Positions 8,376 through 14,751 of a DNA stretch of 64,000 bases are shown here, piece by piece (positions within the stretch are counted from its first letter, which is position 1; each line of letters starts with the position of its first letter). A model generated the notes under the pieces. That model saw only the letters and a program-made list of their open reading frames with translations, ran no database searches and had not been told where the DNA came from. Location: contig NZ_PIOB01000013.1 in NCBI RefSeq assembly GCF_002909255.1, positions 28,429 through 92,428 on the forward strand, written 5' to 3'. The translations under genes and the position numbers were made by a program. The stretch comes from Arenibacter hampyeongensis. GTDB lineage: Bacteria > Bacteroidota > Bacteroidia > Flavobacteriales > Flavobacteriaceae.

Positions 8376-10631
8376 CTAAAAACGATAGGTGTAAACCGCC
8401 TTCATCGCTGCTCCCTGTTGTGTTGTAAAAAGTCTTCTATTCAATGTTGGGTCGTTAAGCCAATTGTGGTTATACACAAAAAAAATGTCGGTACCAGGGG
8501 TAATTATCCATCTAAAACGGGTGTTGGTCCCCAGAACATCGCTTATATCATCAAATTGAATGTTAGACGAAAGTGAAATATCGGGCGTAAAATCAAGGCC
8601 AAGATCTATCTGGAATAAATTAGTACTAAATCCACTGTTTTCAGCAATTACTCGGGCATGCGTGTAACCACTACTTAGATTAATACCAAGTGCTGGGCGA
8701 ACAGTTAGACCCATCACCAGCCTTGTAATATTTCCGGTCCAAAATCCTCCGGCTTCATAACCAATTGATCCAGATACCTTACGAAAGGAGGCAGAAGATG
8801 CCTGCAATTCGTAACCCCAATTCACATATTTCCCTGGAGCTACAATAACTTTACTGTCCCCAAGTATATCAAATTCTTCATTAAGAAATTCAAAGTTCCT
8901 CGAGACTTCAACACCTAAATTATCACCAGATTCAAAACGGATGGTTCCCAAGTTAAACCGAAGATTTTCGGTAAGAAGTTTATTTTCCAATGAAGTGAGA
9001 TACTCATAGTAAATGCCCCATTCTATTTCTCTTATAAAGGAGCTCTTTTCAAATAGAGGGCCATAGTTAATTGCCGGTTGCAACCTTTTAAAACCGTTTC
9101 GTTGGTTAAACCCTATCGCTGGATCATATTCATCTCCAAATTCCCTGTACGAAACCCAAGCAGACCATGGTTGATTGGGGAAATTAAAACGAAACCCCCG
9201 GACTGATCTATCGGATATGGAGGTAGAATTATCAAAGGGTGAAGCAGGGTTATGCGCAACAAAAAAAGCTGAGAACTGTAGTGTATTATCTCCTAGAAAT
9301 TCTGAAGTACTTATGTTTAGATCGGTACCCCATGTTTTTCTATCTTGAATTGGGTTACCAAATAATATATCGTCTTCGGTGCTTCTATGGGTATATATTA
9401 GGCCGATAGAACTCTCCTTCCAGAAATTTCTTGTATATCTGGCCACTGAAAAATTTTCTGGATTCAGCTCTCCTTCGCTTCCTGTACGTACGTGTAATAG
9501 TGCAATGTTGCTCTTACCTATATTTCCTATAAGACGACCTCCATACTTAATAGGGATAGGTATCCCGTTCACCAGTCCTATTCTGCGACTAAAATAAGGG
9601 TCTACATTACTTGACGGTGCAAATTGCAAAATTGAGGACCCCTCTAGGAAAAAATCTCTTTTCTCTGGGAAACGCAAAGGAAAACGAGTAAGATTTATTT
9701 GTCGATTGTCCACCTCGGTTTGGGCAAAATCAGTATTGTAGGTAATAGAAGCTTTCAATTGGGATGTAATATTGTAATTAATATCAAACCCAAAGTCGGC
9801 AGAAGAAGTACTGCTGTACTCGTCCTTCTCGTCATCATATTCTTTACTGTACTGGGTAATGCCATAAGGGACAATTTCTAAGCCTAATCCCTGCGAATGT
9901 CCAACAAGCCCCGTAAGAATACCGGCATTCTGCGGTCGTAACAATCCCTGATTTCGGCGATGACCTGTCCATAATTGTTCTTCGTTTTTACGGCGTATGG
10001 TCCTTTGAAAATTAATTCCCCAAACATCGCTTTTAGGATCAAAGTTTATACTGCGAAAGGGGATTTTGATTTCGGCAGACCAACCAAAATCGCCTCTATA
10101 GGTCCATGCATTCCAAATACCATCCCAGTCTTTGTTCAACGTTTGACCTTGGCCTGAAGAAATGAGACCATCTCCCCGTAATCCCAAGGGATTTATTTCA
10201 AAAAAATAAGCACTTCGCTTGTCCATAAATGTATCAAAAATCCATCTAAAACGGTCATCTGTCTCTAGGGATGCATCCCTTCTCTTTTGAAAAGTCTTTA
10301 TATCTGACGGACTACTATCATAACAAACCACTGCGATATAGATATTTTGGCTATCGAAGGCAATACGTACCTCAGTTTGCTCTGTTGGTTCAGCCCCTTC
10401 TTTTGGTTCTTGCATTAAGAAATTGCCATTGCCCGGAATAGTAGTCCAAAATTCTTCATCCACAATCCCGTCCATACGGAGCTCTATGCCATTAAGTGAA
10501 TACCCAATTATTTCTTTGACATCATTATTATTATCCATGTCCTGACCAAATCCTAGAACAGGTATAAGGCATATCGGTATCTGATAAATGGCCTTTATAA
10601 GTATTTTCGTAAAGTGATTCTGGAAATTCAT
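8376..10631 (-). CDS. DUF5916 domain protein with CBM9-like N-terminal domain
   Basis: The 751-residue protein has a signal peptide (hydrophobic segment about residues 12-28, IKAIYQIPICLIPVLGFGQ). Next comes a domain resembling carbohydrate-binding module family 9: IDGIVDEEFW-like start (here RMDGIVDEEFW), then AFDSQNIYIAVVCYDS and GWSAEIKIPFRSI. The remainder is a long series of amphipathic beta strands that ends in YRF, characteristic of DUF5916 and consistent with an outer-membrane barrel. Such proteins are common in Bacteroidetes and their function is not established. The gene stands alone, reading leftwards. Confidence 0.88.
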   Translation of the reverse strand: MNFQNHFTKILIKAIYQIPICLIPVLGFGQDMDNNNDVKEIIGYSLNGIELRMDGIVDEEFWTTIPGNGNFLMQEPKEGAEPTEQTEVRIAFDSQNIYIAVVCYDSSPSDIKTFQKRRDASLETDDRFRWIFDTFMDKRSAYFFEINPLGLRGDGLISSGQGQTLNKDWDGIWNAWTYRGDFGWSAEIKIPFRSINFDPKSDVWGINFQRTIRRKNEEQLWTGHRRNQGLLRPQNAGILTGLVGHSQGLGLEIVPYGITQYSKEYDDEKDEYSSTSSADFGFDINYNITSQLKASITYNTDFAQTEVDNRQINLTRFPLRFPEKRDFFLEGSSILQFAPSSNVDPYFSRRIGLVNGIPIPIKYGGRLIGNIGKSNIALLHVRTGSEGELNPENFSVARYTRNFWKESSIGLIYTHRSTEDDILFGNPIQDRKTWGTDLNISTSEFLGDNTLQFSAFFVAHNPASPFDNSTSISDRSVRGFRFNFPNQPWSAWVSYREFGDEYDPAIGFNQRNGFKRLQPAINYGPLFEKSSFIREIEWGIYYEYLTSLENKLLTENLRFNLGTIRFESGDNLGVEVSRNFEFLNEEFDILGDSKVIVAPGKYVNWGYELQASSASFRKVSGSIGYEAGGFWTGNITRLVMGLTVRPALGINLSSGYTHARVIAENSGFSTNLFQIDLGLDFTPDISLSSNIQFDDISDVLGTNTRFRWIITPGTDIFFVYNHNWLNDPTLNRRLFTTQQGAAMKAVYTYRF

Positions 10632-10954
10632 GTGTTTTGCATCACATTTATTTTATCTATAATGACCGTCCTTATTTTCATTATGAATCCATTTTCCTTT
10701 ATGTCCGAAAGAATCATAATGATTGTGCCTTTGTGGGTATATCTCCTAAATGTACATAGTGCCTTAGTTTGATCATTCCCAACTTGTGTGACTATTGCAT
10801 AAGTTAGTAAAAAATTCGGTCACGGCGATTATCAGGGGGAGGAGGTCACTTTAATGAAGATTCTAGAAAAAAACAGTTCTAATCAATAGAAGATTAAAAT
10901 CATCGATGATAAACCACTTACCAGATATTGTATTTAAACTTGTAAAGCAAAAGG
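10632..10954. other. Intergenic region
   Basis: The 323 bases between two leftward genes hold the promoter of the DUF5916 gene. No strong hairpin, small gene or repeat is visible. Confidence 0.4.
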
Positions 10955-11332
10955 TTACATTACCTTTTTGGCTAAATATTTTTGGACTTCGTATACGTCT
11001 ATGCTTTTATTGAATTTCTTACTTACACTAGGTGTGTCCTCACTGGAAATCCAAATCTTTAGCTCTGCGTCCAGATCAAAGGTTCCGGATGTTTCCAGGG
11101 AGAAGCGGGAGATGTTTTTATATGGCAAAGATTTGTACTCAATTTTGCTTCCAGTCAGGCCCTGAATATCCACTAAAATTAACCTTTTATTGGTGAACAT
11201 AAATACATCCCTGAACAAGGTAAATCCGAGTTCGATTTGTTCATCGTCTATAAGTAATCTAGCATACTTTTGATTAAGTTTTTCTGATGATACCTCACTC
11301 GCGTTTCCTAATATTTTATTTAATAGACCCAT
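10955..11332 (-). CDS. Bacterial PH-domain protein
   Basis: The 125-residue protein matches the bacterial pleckstrin-homology-like family (bPH_1). Seven or so beta strands are visible, including ELGFTLFRDVFMFTNKRLILVD and KIEYKSLPYKNISRFSLE, followed by the C-terminal helix VYEVQKYLAKKV. There is no signal peptide, so it is cytoplasmic. Members form oligomeric rings of unclear role. It lies 56 bases after the metallopeptidase gene on the same strand, and the two could be one transcript. Confidence 0.85.
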   Translation of the reverse strand: MGLLNKILGNASEVSSEKLNQKYARLLIDDEQIELGFTLFRDVFMFTNKRLILVDIQGLTGSKIEYKSLPYKNISRFSLETSGTFDLDAELKIWISSEDTPSVSKKFNKSIDVYEVQKYLAKKVM

Positions 11333-11388
11333 ATACTATTCTCCAAATCCAGATTTATTGAGTTATCTAGTGAATTACACTTCAATAA

Positions 11389-12288
11389 TTAAAGAGATTT
11401 TGCATTAAAAGTATCTCCTTGTGAAATATCCCCTGTTTCAAACCCCTTTTTAAACCATCTAATTCGCTGTTCCGATGTACCGTGGGTAAATGAGTCAGGT
11501 ACTACCTTTCCGGTTGATTGACGCTGTAACCTATCATCGCCGATTGCATTGGCGGCATTAAGGGCCTCCTCTAGATCACCTTCCTCCATCATTTGTGTCA
11601 TTCGTTGAGACCGGTTTGCCCAAACACCAGCTAAAAAATCTGCTTGTAATTCTAATCGGACGGAAACCTTATTGAATTCGGTCTCGCTTAATTGCCCCCT
11701 CAGACGATTAACCTTGTCCATTGTGCCCATTAGTTTTTGAACATGGTGACCAACCTCATGGGCTATGACATAGGCTTGTGCAAAGTCACCTGGAGCATTC
11801 ATTTGACGTTCCATATCCTGAAAAAAACTTAGGTCTAGATATAGTTTTTGATCACCAGGGCAATAGAAAGGACCAGTAGCACTTGACGCAGAACCGCAAG
11901 CAGATGTAACGTAACCAGAAAAAAGCACTAATGTTGGTTCTTGGTAATTATCTAAAATATTATTCCACACATCTTCAGTGCTGGCCAAAATAGTGGCACT
12001 GAATTCCGCCTGCAGATTTTCCTCTTCAGTGCCTTGATAGGATTGTGTAGTTGCCGGCTGACTATTGCCACCTAGAAAGATATTACCTAGGAAACTTATT
12101 GGATTATTACCGGTAATAAAAGAAAATACAATTAATACACCAACTATAATTAAACCGGTTTTTGAAAATAGAAGTTTAATTAATGGCCCTAGTAACATAG
12201 GATTAAAGCCACCTATTCCTCTGCTTGAACCTGATGCACCTCTTTTATCTTCTACGTTTGAACTTTGACGCCTACCTTTCCATTTCAT
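11389..12288 (-). CDS. Neutral zinc metallopeptidase, YpfJ family
   Basis: This 299-residue protein has a cytoplasmic basic and serine/glycine-rich N terminus, one membrane segment at about 44-60 (LIIVGVLIVFSFITG) and a periplasmic peptidase domain. The zinc site HEVGH is at residues 177-181, and the downstream ELQADFLAG supplies the third ligand. A conserved CGSASSATGPFYCP cysteine pair lies before the active site. The family (putative neutral zinc metallopeptidase, YpfJ type) has no well-defined physiological substrate. The length is typical. Confidence 0.92.
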   Translation of the reverse strand: MKWKGRRQSSNVEDKRGASGSSRGIGGFNPMLLGPLIKLLFSKTGLIIVGVLIVFSFITGNNPISFLGNIFLGGNSQPATTQSYQGTEEENLQAEFSATILASTEDVWNNILDNYQEPTLVLFSGYVTSACGSASSATGPFYCPGDQKLYLDLSFFQDMERQMNAPGDFAQAYVIAHEVGHHVQKLMGTMDKVNRLRGQLSETEFNKVSVRLELQADFLAGVWANRSQRMTQMMEEGDLEEALNAANAIGDDRLQRQSTGKVVPDSFTHGTSEQRIRWFKKGFETGDISQGDTFNAKSL

Positions 12289-12596
12289 ACTAAAATTATT
12301 ACAATAAATTTTTTAACTGGCTACCTCCTCGATATTATATGGTTTTTAAAATCAAATCGTTCGAAAATCGCAACGAAATAAAGTTACAAAATAAGTGAAT
12401 TGATGGTTGCTCAAATGATAATATATCTAACCCATTAATATAAAAAGGTTTAGTGTCATATATAAGGTACATCGGAGGATTAAGTGAACGTTCGAAAATT
12501 TCCCTGTGCTAAATAAATGGATTATGATGGTTAGAGGTATAAGAAATCGCATAAAAAGACTAAATAACACAAAGTATAGAAAAAAATGAATTTATA
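12289..12596. other. Intergenic region left of the integrated element
   Basis: About 310 AT-rich bases lie between the metallopeptidase start and a bidirectional terminator. They hold the metallopeptidase promoter. In the uninterrupted chromosome this would have lain directly downstream of mnmE. No gene is visible. Confidence 0.45.
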
Positions 12597-12625
12597 AAAC
12601 CCAGTATTTACTGGGTTTTATTGTG
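12597..12625. terminator. Bidirectional terminator, probably the original mnmE terminator
   Basis: Arms aaacccagta (12597-12606) and tactgggttt (12609-12618) form a hairpin with A- and T-rich flanks on both sides. It lies 33 bases beyond the displaced mnmE 3' end copy, where the terminator of the intact gene would be expected. Confidence 0.65.
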
Positions 12626-12649
12626 TTTTGATTTGTGTTATTTTGTATT

Positions 12650-12674
12650 GTTACTTTCCGATACAGAAAGTAAC
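12650..12674. other. attL-like site: displaced mnmE 3' end within a perfect dyad
   Basis: Read on the minus strand, 12651-12668 encodes F-C-I-G-K-stop, the universal MnmE C terminus, and further upstream codons read GFVT before it. It is embedded in an exact inverted repeat, gttacttt (12650-12657) and aaagtaac (12667-12674), with 9 bases between. That layout is what a tyrosine recombinase core site looks like. The partner site is the real end of mnmE at 29595-29612. Confidence 0.8.
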
Positions 12675-12706
12675 AAACCCATATTTTACAAGGGTTCCCA
12701 AGCTTC

Positions 12707-12728
12707 GAGGTACACATGAGGTACAAAA
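12707..12728. repeat. Left-end arm-type direct repeats
   Basis: gaggtaca occurs at 12707-12714 and 12718-12725, 11 bases apart, about 40 bases inside the left attachment site. A pair with the same spacing and strand sense occurs at the right end (29466-29484), and 16 of 22 bases agree. They probably bind the N-terminal domain of the integrase. Confidence 0.6.
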
Positions 12729-12826
12729 CTACATTTTTCGATATCAACTAAAAGTCATACTCGCCTTATTTTCAAGGTCCTATGGAAATCAGAAGATTAA
12801 GTGATAAATATATAGAATAATGCCAT

Positions 12827-12857
12827 ATGAGCCGATTAAATGTCGTAATCGGCTCAT
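12827..12857. terminator. Hairpin after higA
   Basis: Perfect 12-bp arms atgagccgatta (12827-12838) and taatcggctcat (12846-12857) with a 7-base loop lie about 17 bases beyond the higA stop. There is no clean T-run on the minus strand, so termination efficiency is uncertain. Confidence 0.5.
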
Positions 12858-12873
12858 GCAATACAATTGGCAA

Positions 12874-13236
12874 CTATTGAAGTATTATATCACTATCAAT
12901 ATTTAATTTTTGATGTAAAGCTTTTGCAACGTTCAAAGTAATCTCTCTTTTGCCGTTTAAGTAGTCACTTATTCTGGAGGCGCTTGTATCTAAGAGAGTT
13001 GCTAAATCCTTTCTTTTAAGTCCCATTTCAAACATACGTAGTTCAATCATTTCCTGTAAGGTAGGCAAGCCGATGGGGAAATGGATTTCTTCGTATTGTT
13101 CGATAATATCAGTAATCTCCAGAAACTCTTTTGCCAAAGGGTTATCTACTGACATATTATCATCCACAACATCTATCAACTCTTCTAAGCGAAGATTTGC
13201 TTTTACATATGCTTCGTGTGTAATTAATTTTCCCAT
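12874..13236 (-). CDS. higA: HigA-type antitoxin
   Basis: The 120-residue protein has an acidic N-terminal half typical of HigA antitoxins paired with HigB (VDDNMSVDNPLAKEFLEI) and a helix-turn-helix at about residues 65-100 (GLKRKDLATLLDTSASRISDY). It should neutralise the HigB toxin and repress the operon. It is the second gene of the operon, 4 bases after the toxin stop, the toxin-first order characteristic of higBA. It is the first gene inside the left end of the integrated element. Confidence 0.88.
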   Translation of the reverse strand: MGKLITHEAYVKANLRLEELIDVVDDNMSVDNPLAKEFLEITDIIEQYEEIHFPIGLPTLQEMIELRMFEMGLKRKDLATLLDTSASRISDYLNGKREITLNVAKALHQKLNIDSDIILQ

Positions 13237-13240
13237 TTCT

Positions 13241-13537
13241 TTATAACTTATCTATATTCTTTATTTTGTCGTAATCCCGGTGATTGCCAACCCATCGTAT
13301 CAGTACTTTCTTGAACTTAAATCGTACTATGGCAACAACTCGGTAATGGTTTCCCTTGACGTTAAAAACGAACCTCCCGTTTCCCACACTATCAGCTGAA
13401 TTGAACGTGTTCTTTAAATCGGCAAAACTATCCCATTCAGCCTTGTTTGTCTTTTTATACCAATCTTGCAGAGCTACTTTAGCATTGGTTTCTTTCGAAA
13501 AATACTCTATTAGTTTTTTAAATGAAATAACGTGCAC
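13241..13537 (-). CDS. higB: HigB-type mRNA interferase toxin
   Basis: The 98-residue basic protein matches the HigB toxin family of the RelE fold: the central WDSFADLKNTFNSADSV is followed by FNVKGNHYRVVAIVRFKFKKVLIRWVGNHRDYDKI, where the terminal H-x-x-Y segment is the conserved active-site end. It would cleave mRNA on the ribosome. It is the first gene of the higBA operon. A short dyad, atgtaa-a-ttacat at 13572-13584, lies about 35 bases upstream and could be the HigA operator. Confidence 0.88.
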   Translation of the reverse strand: MHVISFKKLIEYFSKETNAKVALQDWYKKTNKAEWDSFADLKNTFNSADSVGNGRFVFNVKGNHYRVVAIVRFKFKKVLIRWVGNHRDYDKIKNIDKL

Positions 13538-13571
13538 TTGATATAATGTTCAATTTAAACGTAAAGATACT

Positions 13572-13584
13572 ATGTAAATTACAT
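13572..13584. promoter_or_regulatory. Possible HigA operator
   Basis: A dyad with 6-bp arms (atgtaa and ttacat, one central base) lies 35 bases upstream of the higB start, next to a minus-strand TATCTTTA that resembles the Bacteroidetes -7 box. Position and symmetry are the only evidence. Confidence 0.35.
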
Positions 13585-13664
13585 TTATGGATATTTATTT
13601 CCAATTAATGTTATCTTCTTAACTCCCCAAATCCTTTACCCAAGAACTTTGTGCTTGGATCCTG

Positions 13665-13712
13665 TCCGATTTTTGTAGTATTCGGGCAGATAAGCGTATA
13701 GCAAAAATCGGA
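13665..13712. repeat. Conserved hairpin, copy 1 (11-bp stem, 26-base loop)
   Basis: Arms tccgatttttg (13665-13675) and caaaaatcgga (13702-13712) are perfectly complementary and separated by 26 bases. The same structure, with the same loop length, occurs at 23352-23399. Both follow the 3' end of the membrane coiled-coil gene or its pseudogene copy. The wider segments agree at about 65 of 71 bases. Confidence 0.85.
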
Positions 13713-13723
13713 TAGGGCCTTAC

Positions 13724-13884
13724 CTACTTTGGATTTGGCTCTTTCTCTTTTTCCGTCCATATAAGAAATCCCTTGTAAACTTCTGGGTGTTCCTTGAAAA
13801 ATCATTCAACTCTGTTGAAACAGCTGCTTTTCCCTCCTGGAAGGCTACTTCTTTTTCTTCCTCGAATTGTCGCACTTGATAGCG
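13724..13884 (-). pseudogene. Frameshifted 3' fragment of the mobilization-associated membrane protein gene
   Basis: On the minus strand this encodes a decayed copy of the C-terminal third of the 154-residue protein at 23411-23875. Residues matching FEEEKEVAFQEGK, then STELND, then after a one-base deletion in a T-run near 13798 KEHPEVYKGFL and a lysine stop are recognisable. Upstream coding sequence is missing beyond about 13884. The fragment and its trailing hairpin are a direct repeat of 23314-23572 and mark the left limit of the main cargo block. A 64-codon frame across it is an artefact of the frameshift. Confidence 0.8.
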
Positions 13885-14012
13885 TATGCAAACCAAAGTT
13901 GATAACTTGTAACGTTAAGGTTTAATAATATATTAAACTTCTTTAAGAGACCTCTATAGTTGATAGTTTAGGGTAGGGGGAGAGATATAGAGTTCTATCG
14001 TTTGATTGAATT

Positions 14013-14306
14013 TTATAAATGTCTGATAAAATCCATTCTTTCGCCTAAAACGCGGATTATGAAAATTCCATTATTAATCCTGTTATAAAAGATTACATGC
14101 GATTTATACCGGTATCGAAGTAGCAAGGTTTCATTCCCATGCAGGTAGAACCTTCCCATTTCTGGCCTGTCGGTCAATTCTTGAAAACAGGTAATAAGAC
14201 CATTCTTATAAACACGAGCTTGGTTAACTCCAAAATTTTCAATGGTATATTCTGCAATTTTTTCAAGGTCGGATTCTGCACTTTTACTAAGAAGGTATTT
14301 AGCCAT
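14013..14306 (-). CDS. parE: ParE/RelE-family toxin
   Basis: The product, 97 residues from MAKYLLSKSAE or 101 from an ATG 12 bases earlier (14318), matches ParE toxins: SAESDLEKIAEYTIENFG, then PEMGRFYL, then LRYRYKSHVIFYNR and IFIIRVLGERMDF. It overlaps the antitoxin gene by 8 or 20 bases depending on start, showing translational coupling. ParE proteins poison gyrase; related RelE-fold proteins cleave mRNA, and sequence alone does not settle which applies here. It is the second gene of a leftward two-gene operon. Confidence 0.88.
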   Translation of the reverse strand: MAKYLLSKSAESDLEKIAEYTIENFGVNQARVYKNGLITCFQELTDRPEMGRFYLHGNETLLLRYRYKSHVIFYNRINNGIFIIRVLGERMDFIRHL

Positions 14307-14553
14307 TCTTTTTGGCATATTTCAATTCGGCATCCTTCCAGATATCATCGACACTTTTATCGCTTACACCACTTGCTAAGCCCTCATCAAGCGCCATTTC
14401 AAGTGCTATTAGGTCTTGTTGAGTGGACTGATGGGTTCTGACCAAATGTCTTATATATTCACTATCGTTGGTGAAGTCGCCTTTTTCAATCTGCTTCTTA
14501 ATCCATTCATCCTGTTGCTCTGTAAAAGTTATTGATTTTCTAATTACCCCCAT
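14299..14553 (-). CDS. parD: ParD-type antitoxin
   Basis: The 84-residue protein begins with a ribbon-helix-helix segment (RKSITFTEQQDEWIKKQIEKG) followed by NDSEYIRHLVR, the typical ParD/CopG DNA-binding fold. A flexible C terminus (VSDKSVDDIWKDAE) would wrap the toxin. It represses its own operon in known systems and is encoded directly before the ParE gene. This is the second toxin-antitoxin pair within 2 kb of the left end of the element. Confidence 0.88.
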   Translation of the reverse strand: MGVIRKSITFTEQQDEWIKKQIEKGDFTNDSEYIRHLVRTHQSTQQDLIALEMALDEGLASGVSDKSVDDIWKDAELKYAKKNG

Positions 14554-14751
14554 ATTGCACCAATATTATTATAATTGATGCAAATTAATAATTATTAGGA
14601 CATCTTGCAATTATTTTATTTATAATTTTATTTGGATTTTTACTGTTGGAAATGCCCTGTCGGTTCTTCCTAGAAATAGTGTGCCTTGACGTATGGGTAA
14701 AAGGTTAGATTTATAATCCATCTCAAAATATACAATTTGTCCAAATTGGCT

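Noticed and set aside
13611..13805. 64-codon frame on the - strand
   Set aside because: It begins in the wrong frame just after the frameshift in the mob-gene pseudogene; the real coding remnant is in another frame.
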